Shown: positions 20,298 to 35,800 of the stretch, piece after piece
Layout of the letters: each line of letters begins with the position of its first letter
How positions within the stretch are numbered: position 1 is the stretch's first letter
NCBI GenBank assembly: GCA_003615045.1
Contig: ML014244.1
Coordinates: 1-51,374, forward strand
Direction: 5' to 3'
DNA: 51,374 nucleotides
From: Caulochytrium protostelioides
Taxonomy: Eukaryota; Chytridiomycota; Caulochytriomycetes; Caulochytriales; Caulochytriaceae
Notes under the pieces: model-generated
Told to the model about the DNA's origin: nothing
What the model saw: the letters and a program-made list of their open reading frames with translations, nothing else
Database searches by the model: none
Position numbers and translations under genes: made by a program

Positions 20298-20899
20298 GAT
20301 CTGATGCAGTCGCAACGGCGACGGGCGATGAGGGGTGGCCGTCAGTGGTGCCACGCGAAGGCCACGTGAACTGCAGGGATGAACAGACGCGAATCAAAGC
20401 GCGATGCGAGAGCGGGCAGTCAAGGACTTGTCAAGGACTAGTCTCAACCACAGGGCGCAGATGGACGTGTGAGAGTGTCCGTCCCGAGGGTGGCGGCAGC
20501 CGTCGAAAGCAGCGAGCGCCAGCCCATGCGCGATCGGGCATACTGCGTGCTATCTGCGACGGCGATCTTCCTCGGAGCGCCTCATGGCCGATCTCGTTAT
20601 CTTACTTCATGGGCCGCGCACTCGTTGAAAAAAGGGGTCCTTGCCGGGCTGAGCGCCCACTATCCACGACGAGTCGTCGGGCGCTGCTTGCCGCGCACCG
20701 ACAAGCGCGTGGCTTCTCTGCGGGCGAGACACGACTCGGTAGAACTAACGAAAACGAAGCCAACGCATGATCGTGATCTATGTATGCAAACGTGTTATGA
20801 TACCAGCACGAGCCTCGGCGATGGACCGTCATGTCATCTCTCTTCGATGATGCAAAAAGAGTCATCGATGGCTTCCTTCTCAGGAGGGGTTCAGGAGGT
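20298..20899. other. Intergenic region between giant ASH gene and Pex39-like gene
   Basis: No gene is recognised. It lies between the stop of the giant gene and the start of the Pex39-like gene, both minus strand. It should hold a 3' UTR and a promoter, and it is less GC-rich than the genes. Confidence 0.5.
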
Positions 20900-23800
20900 T
20901 TACAGGGCCAGGTCGCCGCCCGCCGGGTCCGAGGCCAGGTGGTTCAGAGACCGCGCGAGTTCACGGAGCTGCACGATGGCCGTGTGATGGCCTGGGAAGA
21001 ACGCGAGGAACGTGCGAAGCTTATCGACCCATGCTGCGGCCGTGATCGGCATCGTCACGAGACTCGTGGCCGTCGCCGTCGCCGCCATCGCGGACGAGGC
21101 TGTGGCCATGACCGAGGTACCTGGCAGCGGCATCGCTGTGTCCGCGGCGGGTGAGGCCGATGTGAACGCGGACCCTGCAGGGGAAGTCGTCGCAGCATCC
21201 ATCCAGCCGTCCATCTGGGATCGCCCCGCCAAGGGCGATGGCAACAGGGACGCCGTCGCGGTACCGAGGGCCACGGCGTGGCGGAAATGGGGCAGGGCGA
21301 GCACGGCATGGAAAAGAAGACTCGCAAGCGGATGACAGACGTCGCTTGCTTGCTCGCGCGTGCCGAGGAAGATGAGCTGGTCCACAAGATAGGTGTACTG
21401 AACAAAGAGATCCGCATAGACCGGATCGACGAGCGCGCGTCGTCCGATCGTGAGTCGAGACGTCTCGCTCGCAAGGCCGCGGCCCCGCGTCGAAGGCCGC
21501 GGGGAGGTCGGGTGGCCCAGCTCATCACTCGCTAGCGACGCATTCACCCGACTCGCCCGACTCGCGTCGGGTTCGGCGGCGGGGTCCTGAGAAGCCTGGC
21601 TAGGTGGCAAGGGCCGTGCCGCAAATGCGCGGAAGGCTCGGAGGAACTGAACCGTCTGGTGTTCCAACGACGCGAGGGCGGCTTTGCTGATCGATGCGGT
21701 CTGGAAGTTGGCGTGGTGCCCAAATGAGAGGCGCAGCGTCACGACATACTTTTCGCTGAGGCGGTGGCGGTTGTAGATCACAAGATGCTCGACCACGTAC
21801 TTTTCGCGGCGCAGCACATCGATCGCGCTGCGGATCTCAGCCACGTTCGGCTGGATGCGCAGCGCTACGCGCGCGCGGCCCGGCACCGTGCCCATGCTGA
21901 TCGAGTTGAAGGCGCTCAGACCAGACGATGGGGTAGTTGCTGCGGGGCCACTGGCTGCAGCGTCGGGACGACCCCAGAAGTCATCAATGCCCATTGTCGG
22001 ATCCAGAGCGGCGGCCGTCGGCGTGCCGGCAAAGACGTCGACGACTGAGCCGTCGAGTCCCACCCCGGGTGGGGCTGTCTCCAACGACGCCACAGAGGGC
22101 GCGGCGGGCGAGACCGGTGTTTCGCACAGAAAGAAGCGCGTGTCGTTCATCACCATGTACGCAAGCGGCTCATCCAGCACATTCTCGAGCACCACGTGCT
22201 CGACCGGCGTGCCCTCCACATCAAAGCCCGCGTTCGCTTCTGACCAGTGGATGTCCCATCCGCTGAGGCGCGTGTACTCATCGCCGAAAAGGCGCGATGG
22301 CTGCGTGTGGAAATGGGCCATCGGGCGGGCTGGTGGCATCTCGGCGCTTACTGCACCCCAGAACGCGTCACCCGCTAGATCTGCGAAGGGTGGTGGAGGC
22401 ACTGATGCTGCTGCCGCCGCTGCGGTCGCCGCGACGGGCCGACCATGGAAGGCGACGGTAGGACGAGCGACGCGCATCTGCGGGTGGCGGCAATAAGCAA
22501 TCGCCTGGACGACGTGCTCGTAGTCCTTGATGATGCGGCAGTTGACCGAGAGCGTAAACCGGCGCATGACAACGGCGTTCGCCTGCTGCAGTGTGGTGGG
22601 ACGTAGGCCGTCCTCGTCGGCACACGGGTAGTAGGACACATAGATGCGTGCATCACTCTGCGGTTCGACGACGAGTGATCGGAAGAGGGTGGTCGAGTCG
22701 CGCGTCAGCGATACAAGGACTTCAGACATCGGGTGCTTGCCAAGATCGGCTTTAATGGAGAAATCGAGAGGCACCATTTCATTGTTGTGGATCAGCAATG
22801 ACGCAGCGCTGTGCTCGTGATCAAAAAATACATCATGCATCACCATCGATGCAGCGCCCGGCGCCACGGCGCGGCCAGCCGACCCGCTTGCAATCACCGT
22901 AAACGCTGTGGGCGCGCCGCGACGCGCTGAACTCGTCACAGCACTGCTGCTGCTGCTACTGCTGCCGCCGCCGACACCAGCACCAGAGGCGCCGAGCGCA
23001 CCGGTACCCGTAGTACCACTGCCCACACTCGTCCCACCGCCAACGCTGCTGCTGCCATTGCTACTACTCGACAAACCGTCCAGGCGGTCGCTGCCAGCAT
23101 GCCGCGGCGATGAGAGGGCTTCGAGCGCACAAACGCGCACCGGCGTGCCGTCCGGCAGCGTGAGCCGAGTCACGGTCGCACCCACATGGTACCCAAGTGC
23201 AAGGGGATTGCCAGATTTGTCGGACGCCGAGACCGAGGCAGCCGAGGCCGTTGCCGCTGCCGCTGCGCTCGAAAGCCGTGCCACGGCGCTGACGCTCTCG
23301 CTGTTGCCGCCGCCGCTGCTCCGATCGCCACCGATGCTACCGCTCACGCTGTCCCCGCTACTCACGCCGCCCGGGGCCGTGACGGCCGCTGAGACGGGGA
23401 TACCCGCCGAGGTGTAGCCATAGGGCGCAACGGACTGCGCCACTGACGAGCGGTGGCCTGCGCGATCAGTCGGGTGGCGCGGACGAATCTGCTGCTTGGC
23501 GACGACTTCCATCGTGATCCGGATGATTTTCGTGTCCGCCGCATTTTGGACGTTCTCGATCATCAGGTATGTCAGGTAGACGCCGGTCTGAGCAAGAGTG
23601 CACGTCACATAGAGATGAACCTTCTCACCTGGGGGCGCCGCGATGCCGCCTTTCTGGTTAAGGGCGAGGACGCCGTCACCATGACGGGCGGCGGCGCTGA
23701 ACGTGACGGCAGCGTCATCGTCCGGCAGAGCCACGTGCAGCCAGGCCTTGTCGAGCGCCGAGAGGATCCGGATACGGTAGTGAATGGGATCATTGGCATG

Positions 23801-26800
23801 GCTCGGCGGTTGCTCCAGCGTGATCTTGCGCACGGCGGGCGGCGACTGCAGATCTTGCTGGCCCAGCGTAAGTTCATAAAATAAGCTCGCCGGGTTGATG
23901 AGCGACGAGGGGCCATCGGCGCTGTGCGCCATTGGCGTGGAAGAGGCACCGTGCGCGCCGTGGCGCAGCGCCGGACCAAGCCCGAGACCCAGGTCGTCGG
24001 CCGCGGCCGGCGAGTACCGCACGGGTCGGGTCCAGTAGTTCTTTTTGCAACCTTTGAGAACGAGTACGGACGGCGGGCGGCCGACAGTGGCAGCAGCGGC
24101 CTGGGCAGCGGCCTGAGCAGCATGCCCAATCCACGACACAGCAGGCATTGTGTCGCTGCTTGAGTGGGGATGCGGCCACGACATGGTGGCCCCGACGCCA
24201 GCGTGCGTCATACTGGCGGCGGCCGTCAAGGCGGATGCGGCGACTGCCGCCGTGGCCGCCGCGTTAACGGTGGCGAGCGGCATCCCGATGGGCCGCACGA
24301 GGCGGCTCTCGGTCAGACTCGAGCGTGCGCTGGACGCGCGTGACGTGAAACGGCTCGACGGGGTTGGCACAATGGGCACCGGGTCGGACGAGGGTCCGAT
24401 GCAGCTGCCGCCGAGGCCGCTGGTACCGTTGCCGCTGCCAGCATTGCCAAGACAGATGCCCACATTCGAGAGCAGGGCATTATCGGGCGAGACGGCGTCC
24501 GAGGGCGGCGAGTCGCGGCCTGGGAGGCGGATCGGCGCCGTGAGTGAAAATTCGGTCGCGAGATCGCCTTCCGAGATCACGTGGCTGAGCTCGGAGGGCA
24601 TGGCCATGGGTGAAGTGCGCGTTGAGTGGGCCAAGAGCGTGAGCGGTATGGCGGTCGTATCCATCTCTGGTGGCTCGCAAGAAGCGACCGACGACGCAAG
24701 ATCAAAAGCACTCATGGCACCCACCTCGTCCTCTGGGAACCCCCCAGTCGCGGCCGCGGCCACAGCGTTTACGGCATTGACGGTCGCAGCAGCGGCGACG
24801 GCCGCAACAGCCGCCGTTATGGGCGTCGTCGGCATCGAGGTGACGGGAGCCACATACTCTTCGTCGATCGATAGGTACAGCGTCCAAGCTTGCTCCATCA
24901 GCCCGCAGGCGTCGGTAAAGATGAGTTGGATGTCTTCCGAGAGACCTGGCAGCGGCTTGATGAGCGTGATCTCGAGGTCGACGGAGGAGCCTGCGGGCAC
25001 TGTGAGTGTCTCGTCGACTCGCTCGTAAGTAATGCTGACGCCAGTTGCGGAATCGCCGACGGCGGAGGGGGTCATGGCCGTGAGCGGCGGCGCAGCGATG
25101 GTGCGGCGAACGGCAAATATGGGCGAGGCTTCATGACCGATCTCGACCGGATAGACCCATCGCAGCTGCAGCGTGAGCTCAAACGTTGGGAGAAGATTGG
25201 TGACGCGGAAGGTCTGAGCATTTGAAAAGAGCCACGCTGCATCGGCGAGACTCGCGAGGGCTTCGCTAGCGCACGCGGTGCCAAACTGGAGACTCGACGT
25301 GCTGAGCTTGAAACTCTGACCGTGGACGATGCGGCCGCGAACGGGGATCTGGGCATCCATCGGGAAGACCACGGCCGGCGGCAAGATCGTCGGAGCCGCT
25401 ACTGCCGTCGGCGACAGCGTTGTTGATTGCTCCTCGTCGAGGGCTTCGGCCTCGAGATCCGATTCGCTCGCGCCGGGACGGTGCACCCGTGGCGCTTCTG
25501 AGGTGTCGGTCGTGGCAGCACCGGCGGCCATCATGGCCGTGATAGTATCATGGGCCGCGGCCGTCGCAGTAGCAGCGGCCCGGGTTTCAGTGAGTTGCTC
25601 GGAGAGCGACGACACAACGCGCGTGTTGGCAGTTTGAGCCGCAGCGGCGTTAATGGGCACAGGCGGCGACGACAGAGTATCGGCGACATCGCGCAGACAG
25701 CTCATCCATAGCGTGCCGAGGCGGATGCCGTCAGGGTTAAGCAGCGCGTGCGCATGGGTGTTGTCTTTTGTCAGCCGCACGTTATTACGCGCAAACGCAC
25801 GAATGCGGACCTCGATCGCAGCGAAGGGCTGAAGGATGATCGGACCACTTGATAGGGGCGAGTTGGAAAACCGGGAAAGAATTTCCAGCTGGACGTACTT
25901 GCCGACATCCGGCGGCAGCGTGGCACCCATGCGGAACCGCGTCTCATCGGCCGTCGCATTGAGAATTGTGAACCAGTTGTCGGACGGCGTCGGAGGTTGT
26001 GCGAGGTAGTGGAGCGGCGGGAGCACGAGCGCATTATTCGCATCAAGCCGTTCAAACTGGAGTTGGAATACCGTCAAGTGATACTTTATCGCGAGCGCTA
26101 TGCTCGCCGCGGGGTTGCCCATGTTTATAACACGGATGTGCGTGCTACCCGGCCCTCCCTCGAGTGGCATCTGTGTCACGGGATCCGCCATCGATGGTGT
26201 ATACGTGCCCTCGACGGTATGCGCGCCGTAACCCGCGACAGGGTGTTGTCTGAGGAAGTCGCGTAGCCTCGTCTCGTCTGATGAATCGATGGCGACGCCG
26301 CCGACGCGGTGTATGGTCACGCCTGGAGGCGTCTCAAGCGCATAGTAGAGCGGAATCTCGGCCACATTGCGTACGTCGACTGTGAATGGCTGCGGGACCC
26401 AGTTCTGACAGTGCCCGACGCGACCGAGATGGACGGAACGTGTAGACAGCTCCAGCTTGGAGAGCCCAAACTCTTGTACGAGTGCGACCATCGCTGCAAC
26501 GGGACCTACGGCCGGGGCCCACACGAGATGACCAGTGAGTCGGAGGGTCTGCCCAGACTCGAGCAAAGCGGCATCGGCGACGTGTGGCGCCGCGAGGCGC
26601 ACGCGGACGATACGGCGGCCGCGCGGAGGCAGCACTACAGCACCACCAAATGTCGGGAAATGTATCGCCCACGGCGCCATCTGCCGGATCCGATTCACCG
26701 CATTGTCCGTCTTCGCCAGAGCATCACCGCCTTCACTGGAAGGCGGTATCGAGATATGGCGGTCAGAAAACCCGTAGAGCGTCAACGCCTCGTCGCTACG

Positions 26801-29800
26801 ATTTTCGAGCGCGACCGTTTGGTCGTCGGCGTCAGGAGCCGGACGATCTAAGACATGCTGCAGGGCCCAGCCGGATTTCATTTCAGCAGCCGCAGTGGCG
26901 GCCGCGGCGTGAGCCGAGTCGGACGGCATGGTGAGCGGAACTTTCACGAGGTACGCATCACGCCAGTGCAAGAGAGGGTAGCCGTGCTCGGACGTAGTCG
27001 GCGTCATAGACGAGGCCTTTACGGCTTCCGTACCGCTACCCATCGACGGTGCCGCCGCGAGGACGACGGCGTCCGGGTCCACGAAGGCCAGGACCGTCAT
27101 GCGCTCGGGTGAAGTGTGGTGATGGAGGTTGCTAATCTCAATTGTGTGAGCGTGAAGACCTGGCACGTCGGGCGTGAATGTGAATCGAATCACTGCTAAA
27201 CCGGGCCGCTTGGATGCTGCGGTAGCCGCTTCGCTATCGACAGCGGGTGGAAGGATGCCGCGACACGTTGTCGGGACCGGTGTCAGGGCCGTCGTTGTAG
27301 ATGGTGTCGTCAGGCCATCGCCATTGCCGCCACTGCCCTGCTCCTGCTGGGGGCCCTTTGGTTGCCGCGAATCTATTTCGGGCAAAAACGTGATCAACGG
27401 GCTGTCGGATGTGATTGCATAGTGCAGCGGCATACTGACGGTCCAGTTAGATAGCGTGAACTGCGCCACTGTAGGCTGTTTGAGCTGGCAACGGCCGAGA
27501 TGCACGACAGGATCCGAGATGCCGAGGCAAGTATGCCCGATAATGGCCTTGAAACGCAGGATCTGGGTAATGAGCAGCGTTGGCGCCGGCATGGGTGTCG
27601 TTGTCGACGCCATCGATTCACTCGCAGCCGATGCCATCTCGTCCGCAGGTTTAGCAGCGGCAGGAGTCGTGGACGACGGCGGTGGCGGCACCATCCCTGT
27701 GGCATCATATATTTGAAAGCGCAGACCGCCGATTAGAGAGCGGCTCGTCCCACCCGCTGACGACGCGTAGTGCAGCGATTTGCCACCCATACCCATCGAT
27801 ACGCCGTAGACGGGAAGGGTCTCGACCGCCGATTCTATGCGGTGACTGCTCGAGGCCGTGCCGTCCATCACACCAGTCGTGGATGCGGCACCACCCGGAC
27901 CACTGGTTGGATGACCACCACTCGACGTGGTCATTGTTGTCGATGTTGATGTCGCATCCATGTCTTTCGCCGTGCTGCTTGACGTCAACTTGACGGGCTG
28001 GGCACCGCTGGGATTACTAGCGCTCGCGCTACTCGAGAGATAGGGCTGCAGGGCGATCCAGACCATTTTGATCTGCCCCGGGCGGAGGGGTTCCAAGGTC
28101 AGCGGGTGGCGCAGCTCTTCGTCGGCATAAACAATACACTGCTGAGACAGGTTAGACGAGCCCGAAACGAGAATCGGGTCGGTCGTCACGTTCTGAATCG
28201 GCCACTCGACAATTTTGCTCGTGCGATTCATTTCTTCCTGCTCAACGTAGATGAGGCCTAGGTCCATTTCGGTAGCCGACGCGTGCAAAAGCGGGAATGC
28301 TAGATACGTCGCACGGACGCCCAGAATTGTAAACTCTGCCGACGCGTAGCCTGTCATTGCGTCATGGGACTCCGGCCGCGGGCTCGCAATCGGCGACCCT
28401 GTCACGGGGTCGAGTTCTAGACTGCGGTAACGAATCGAAAACCGGTGGTAGCCCGGCTTCGGCGGCTGAATATGCAAATGGATGCGCCGTGTCTCGCTCG
28501 GTTGCAACAACACCATGCGGTCAGCGAAATCAACTGCACTCGCGCCGCACGTCGTCCAGCACTCGACAGGTAGAACGTGCGTGGATGACGGGTTGGTCAG
28601 CGTAAAGTAACACGCGCGGCGTTCCGCGATGTCGCCACGACCGAGATCGACGTGGCTCAGCTCGAGCTTCGCTCGGATCACGATCGGCCGCGATGCCAGT
28701 GGCGTATCGACCGTCGATATCGGCGTCGCCATCGTCGCCGTGCTGTACCCGGTGGTTAGCGGACTCGTCACATCCGACCGAGCCACGCCCGCGGCGCTGA
28801 CGGCACTCGTGCTGGAGCGAGGATCGACACACTCGTTCACAGACGACGGTAGCGGCAGTCGCATGGAAGGTGATGTGATAAGTGACGTCGAGCCCGAGAA
28901 CGGGTCGGGGGTCGTGTGAGCGCCATACTCGCCCATCACAGGCGGGCGCTGCAATGCGGCAGCCGCAGCCGACGACGGTGATACGGCGTCGCTCGTAATG
29001 GAACTAGTGATACTCGCACCACCGTCAATCAGCGGCACGCTGGGGTGGCCACCGCTGAAACTGGCGAGCTCGTTGATGCGGGAGGAGGCGTTCGAAGCAA
29101 AGGAGCGGTTGCGGTCAGTGAATGACAGGAAGGACGCGCTTTCGCGGACGCCGGCAAGGTCGCTCGAGGCCTGCGAAGTGCGCGGGCTCAAAGTTGTCGA
29201 CAGACTGAACTCAGTCGGCTGCCCGCGTAGTCGGTTCTCGACATGGCGGCGGATCGTCGGGGAGAGAATGTTGTCGGCACCGCCGCATGTCTGTGCGAGA
29301 CGACTCAAGTAAGCGTCGGGTGTGCGACAAAGCGACACGTGGAAAGTAATGGACCGGCTGTTGTCACGGTTGCGGAATTCTTGCACCTCAATCGCGCCAC
29401 TCACGTCCATGATCTCCGAGGGATACGGCGTCATGGTCGTCGTCGTCGACGCCGGCTCGACGGTCGACGCCCTCTCGACTGCCTTCGTCGTATCGTTCGC
29501 CGCGTTGTCGGTCAACACGGCTGTCAGCACAATGGTGATGTGGCAAATCGCCCGCGGCTCAAGCTGCACAATGATACTGTCTTCGGTTTTACGAACCAGA
29601 ATAGGCGGCATCACCAGGCTCATCGCCGCCGCTTTCGACACCATCGCCTCACTAGCTGTTCCGCCAGCGCCGTTCGCAGCCTTGCTACTGCCTGTCGTCG
29701 CAACCTTGCTAGCGGTGTCGCTGCTGACGCCGCTACCCACAGCAGTACTCGTACCAAGACGATTGGCATTGCCGCCGCTGTCGCCACCTCCGCCGCCTGC

Positions 29801-32800
29801 AGCGCCATGGCTGTCCGTGGTCGTAGCTGTGCTGGCGAGACCCGCAGCGTTACCCTGAGCAGACGATGCATCGGTCGTCGTCAAATCTCCTAACGGCGAT
29901 GGCGACGTTAGACCCGACGCATCGTCGTGATGGTCGACGGGGATCCCAAGGCGGAGCTGCTCGATCCGGAGCTGAAGTTGTTCGACTTTCTCTGGACGGC
30001 CTTTGCGCTTGGCAATCTTCATTTTTTGCTCGAGGTGCTCGATTTCTTCCTCGGCCTCGTCGCTTAGCAAGAACAGAGCTTTGCGGACGCCCGGCGCCGT
30101 CGCGACCACCGGTGGATGTGTCGAGGTCGTGCTCGCATGGCCAAGCGTTGCCGTCGTCGACGTGATGGAAATGTTGCCACCGCCACTGGCAGCAGCGCCA
30201 TTCATGCTGTGACCAGCCATCGCGGTCCACGACGAAGACGGTCGCGCTAAAGCACCAAGTGCCGTCTCGCTCGCTGTACTCGGGACCCGCTGACGGCCGC
30301 GCATCATCGCACTACTCGTGCCGCCGCTTGCAGCCGCTGAGCCCGTCCCCGTGTGGCTCATGGCTGCCATGGCAGATGGCACACTCGCCCCGCGTTCGAG
30401 CGTGGCAGACGGTAAACTGCTGGTCGCCGTCGTCGCCGTCGTGGCGACCGTATCGTTCGACGCGTTCAGGACCGGGGCGGGGACGGTCCCACCAGGCGGT
30501 GGGGCGGCAGCAGGGGGATGAAAGTTGCCACATCCCGGCTGGATCAAGGGCCGCGGCTGGTCTTCCTCGTGCGTGTAGAACGCCACGAGAAAGTGACCGC
30601 CATCGAAGTGGCGACTAGACAGAGGAACGCGGATCTCATACTGATGACGCTGCTTCGTGCTCGTGTTGCTGACTTCAAGCGTATGATACACGGTATAGCC
30701 AGTGGCGAGATCGCGATGCAGCTGCGCCTCCAACGGCGAGCGAGGTAGATAGCACGGCCCAAAGTAGACATCAAGCGAGTCGACAAAAAAGTTGGCCGTG
30801 CGCTTCACCAGCGCCTTCACCGTCAGCACTTGAACATTCGTAGGATCTTGAACGTTTTCAAAGACCAGCTTCTCATGGAAGGGTCCCGTCATACTCGGCT
30901 GAAACACAAACTCGAGTTCCTTAGTGCCATACTCGCGGATGACGCCTTTGCGACCGCCTTCAGCAATCCACATGTCGCCGCTGGCAATACTGCCCGACTT
31001 GCGGATACTATACAGCAGCGGCGACTCAGAGTGATTGCGAATGACGAGCGTGTTGATGCGCTGCTCGTGCTTGCACAAGGTACCAAAATTGATGTTCTTT
31101 TGGCCCAGATCCATGTTCGACCGACAGACCATCCCGCGCATCATGATCTCTCGCAGCGGGATCGCTGCCAGATTCGTCGCCCAGTCAGGGCCGTACGTCT
31201 GCAGCAAATCCTCAATGAAAGACTCGACTTCGCGCGAGGCCGGGCTGTTGCTGAACGGCACGCTGCCACCCGTGCCACCGGCCGTAGTCGTAGTGCTGCT
31301 GTCGTCGTTGGGGTGGCCAATCGCATCATCGTGATGCATGACATGGTCAAAGTGAGGCAGCGCCGTAATATCAAAGGCGAGTAACCGTACGAGAAGCCGT
31401 GCATCGAACTTGCGAGATTTACCGAATCCATATGCGACGTCCGAAGCCGCTGCCATCGGCGCCGTCGACGCCGCGCCGCTCGTGCTGCCGGTGCCGGTGC
31501 CGCTCGTGCCGCCGCCGCCGCCTGGGCCTCCCGGTGCGTTCATTCGTGGCGTGTAGACAACGACGATCTGAATGTCCTTGTGGGGCGGGACCTCGATCTG
31601 GTCAATCGGCGTGAGACGCGTCTCCACAAGCTGCGTCAGCTCGCGCCGCAGGACCGACCACGCTTTGACTTGATCATGCTCAGACATGCCTGCAAGCAAA
31701 GGCAGCGTCGATGCGTCTAGCGCGTTGTACAGCCTCAGCAAGGCGTCGAGATCCATCTGTGCCGTGGACGACGCGAGCAGCTCCTTGAGGGTCTGCTGGC
31801 TGCGTGCGTTCGTGTCCTGGCGGTACCGACTGACGTTGCGACGCAAGGTCGGGTCTGTCGTGTCGGAATCCAGATCCGCATGCGCCGAGAGCGCGGCATA
31901 CGGACCAGCTAGATAATGTGCATGCAGGTGGCGGCGCTGGTGCGAGTCAATGATGCCGCGCTCGCTGCCAGGCGCCGAAGGCCCGGGTCGGGACTTCTCA
32001 TGGATGTCGTTCGCTACCACGCCGCTCTCAACGGAAGGCAAGTACGTCCCGGTACCGAGAGTCATACTCAGACTCGGAGTTAGTGTCATATTCGGGTTGA
32101 GGGTCGAGCTTGCGACGCCCGCGCCGCTATCCCCACCGCCACCACTGCCGCTGCTGGTTGGCGCGCCAGCCACGCTGCCTGACGGGAGGGGCGCCAGCGC
32201 CCCTACCTTATCATCCATCAGCTCCGTCATGGATCCAGTTTGCGTGCGCGCGGTGATACTTGCTTGGAACAACGCCTGCCGCAGATCGGTCCGGCGAAGC
32301 CCCGAAAAAAGCCCCGCCATCACGCCCTCGCGCGTCTTAGCCGGGCTTTTGCGACCCGAAACGGTGGAGGGGTGACTGGCGAGATCGAGGTAGTCGCTGC
32401 CGTCACGCGAGCTGGCGTGGCCCAGACTGGCCAGGACGCCACCCGCGAGACCCATGCCGCCGCCACCACCACCGCTTCCTCCGCCGCCGATGCCACCGCC
32501 GCCGTTACCGCCCGTGCCAGAACCGCTACCGCCTACGCGCGCTGAGACAGGGCGTTGTGAGGTTCGGTTAGACCGCCGTCGGCCAGACGACACCGAAGAG
32601 GCCGTCGCGCCAAACGCGCCGTGAGCGCCGCCATCAAGATGATGGCCACTCTCGTTCACGAGCGCGCCATCGCTCAAAGCCTCATCGTCCGCAGCCGTCG
32701 GGCTGAGTTGTCCGTGGCTGTGATGCCCGGCCTTGCGCTTCACGTGCCGGCGATCTTTGCTCGCGATGCTTTCGAGAAGTTGTTCTTTGCGCTGTTCCTG

Positions 32801-35800
32801 CTGGCGGCGCTGCTGGACGTTGCGATCGGCGTCGCTCGGATCAGCGGCCAGGTATGGCACGCCGGCAGCGTCCGAGGCAGCAGCAGTAGCCACAGATACA
32901 GCAGGATCGAGACCACCCAACGTCCGACGGCGGTCCCACGCAGCGGCCCCTGCTACGGTCGGGGTATAGATCATGATGTCGGGCCCAGGCTCTTCGGCAT
33001 GGTTGGCCATCGCGCTGAACCCAAGCACGAGCGCTTTCTTGCTGATGTTGGAGATGGTCAGTGTACGCAACGCGGGCGCATTGTAGACCATTTGACCAAA
33101 ATCCAAAAAATTGGCTGTCGCTGGGGTATGGATGCGGTAGAACAACGAATGGAAGGTCATGCGGTGCTTGTCAATGTTATTTGCCTGTACCTCAATGAGC
33201 AGCTCGTTGCGTGGATTGAGGAGGTTCACGACCGTGATTTGCTTACGGTAGTCGGGATTGATCTTGCGCGGAAAAATCTCGATTGCCGTCTCGAGCCGCT
33301 GCCTGGGCGGAATGGTGAGCTCGTGCCGCGCACAGCTCAAAATTTTGGACGTGACGCGAAGCTGCACGCGGGCTGCCACGTCAGCACAATTAATCAGGGC
33401 GACGCGCGCGCTCTTCAGTCGGCCGACATCAGTGTCTCCGAAGTGGATCGAGGCCGGCTCAACCCGGATCACCGAAGTGCACACGCGGCTCTTGCACTGA
33501 ATCACTTTCTTTTCGGGCTCACCCGATTGAGTATTGTAGTTGAGCACGAGCCGCGCGTGCTGTTTCGTCAAACGGCCCAACTTGGGGTCGCCGCTCTGCT
33601 CGGCGAGCAAGGGGCAGTAGCATACCTGCACGACGCGGCGCGAGTGCGAACGCAGCGTCAGCTCCTCGATCTGCGTCGCCGTGCCGGACGTCGCGGGCCG
33701 CATCCATTCGGACGGATACCCGTCGTTCGTCGGATCCCGGCCGGACAAGGACGCCGTTAGGCTCTCATCGTCCGTGGCCTGGCCACTTGTCGTCGCGGCG
33801 GCCGTAGCCGCCCCAATACCGTCAGCCGTTGCGGCCGCCGTTCCCGTGGGACCATACGCGCCGCCCACCAGCGCACTGTTAGTGTTCGCCGCGTCGGCAC
33901 CAGTTTGCATCAGCGATGAAGGATGCGGGTGCATCCCGCCCGTCGTGCCCGGGCTGCCCTCGCCACGGCCATGGCGATGACCGCCGCTCGAGCCGTCATC
34001 ATCCTCGACGTTATGGGCGCTATGGCGTCCATGGAGGTGGTCATCGTGGCTCTCGTGGTGGCGGCCGCTCTCGGCGCCTGGACGTAGTTCATCGTCGACC
34101 ATCCGGAACGTGATGCCCGGATAGTCTGAGGAAAAGCGAACATCCAGCTGGGTGTGGCTGACGTTCTTCAGTAGCAGAATCTCCGTCTTCTCAATGCCAG
34201 CAACGCAGTCGCCAAAGTCGATCAAGTCGCCTGACGCGATGATGAGACTCTCCTGGCGGCGCGCGGTGCGAACAGTGGCAGTGATTTCGGCCGTGAGCGT
34301 GTTGCTCGCGTCGTGAATATTCTCCATACTCAGCTCCCACTTGTACTCGCCCGTAGCCGTGCCCGGGCGGAACATGACACGAATGCGGCGCGGCGAGAAT
34401 GCCGCGAGACTGCGGCAAACCATAGCCTCGCCTGTGTCATAATCGAGGATGGTCAGCAAATCATTGCGCCGCGGGGCTTGACTCGGTGCCGCCACCGCTT
34501 CGAGCTCAAGACTCCAGAACAGTTCAATCTCGGATCGGTTCCACAGGGTGAAGTCCTTGTAGTAGGTCTGGCCGGCCACACAGTCATCAAACACGAGGCC
34601 CGTGTCGACGATGTCCGAATACAGTATCGAGCGGCAGACCGCGCTGCGGAACTTGGCCGTGATAGTAAAATCCGGCGCAGCGCTCGCCGCATTCGTGATC
34701 GCGGTCGTCATGACGGCCGTGTTGTCCCCAGCCAATGTGCCCCCTCGCGATGCGGAGGGTCCGTTCGGCGGAGAGCTGACGACAAGCGACCGCGCCTCAT
34801 TCGCGCTATCGGCTGCGGTGATCGTCGGCAGTGAGGCGGCTGATGGCGAGGTCGTGATGGGCGGACGGCGGCAGTAGGCGAAAAAGAAGAGCAGCCCGTT
34901 GATGTCCGTGAAATCGGCATGCAGGTCCGAAGGATCCTGGCCGTCGCCTTCCGCAATACGCTCGTCCAGCTTGCGCTCGGGGTCCATCATGGCTTCGCGC
35001 TGCGTCGTGCTTACCGAGGTGCCCGCGACCACCGCGGTGGATGGTGGCGCCGTGAGCGCCGGCGGGGGGCGGCCGCGCGGGTCATGACCCGCAGAGCGGT
35101 CGTGCTCACTGTCCATCGCGGTCTCGGCGCAGCCCATCGGCGCCGTGATGGCGACCCCAGGCGTCGCGGATGATGACGACGAGGTAGCGTTCTCCAGATG
35201 ATGCTGCGCTCTGCTCGAGGGTGTTGACAAAGTGGGATGGCTCGTGTTCGTGGTTGTTGTCGTGGTGACATTGCCCGCGTTTGCATTGCGCCGCCACGTG
35301 GGATCTGGCAGAAACGAGAGAACAAGCGTGCGACACTCGCCTGGCGCGAGGTCGACGGTGTCGAGGAGATCGACGTGGTTGAAGAGCTGGTTGAACTGGG
35401 TGCCGTACGCAAGCGCCGCGGCTTCTTCGGACGCGTGAGCGGCGGCCGCCTCGTCATAGGAGGAAGGGCCGCTGCCACCATTGCCGCTCCCGCGGCGGAT
35501 TTCCTGCGCCGCGGCTTCACGCTGCGCGCGGCGTTCAAGATGCACACGAGCCCTGCTCGCAGCGGCGACCGTGTTTGTGGGCGGCAGGATGACCGCCCAC
35601 TCTTCAGGCGATATCGGGTCTAACAAGAACCGGCCTGACGGCTGTTGCGGCGCGCTATCGAGCTTTGGTTGGGCCGCCGACGCAACAGCCAGAGCAGCGG
35701 CCGCTGCTGCAGCTGCTGCAGCCACAGCAGGCATCGTCACGGTGGCCATGGTGCCGGCTTTGGACTCGATGGCCGAGGCTACCGTTGCAGCAGCAGCGGC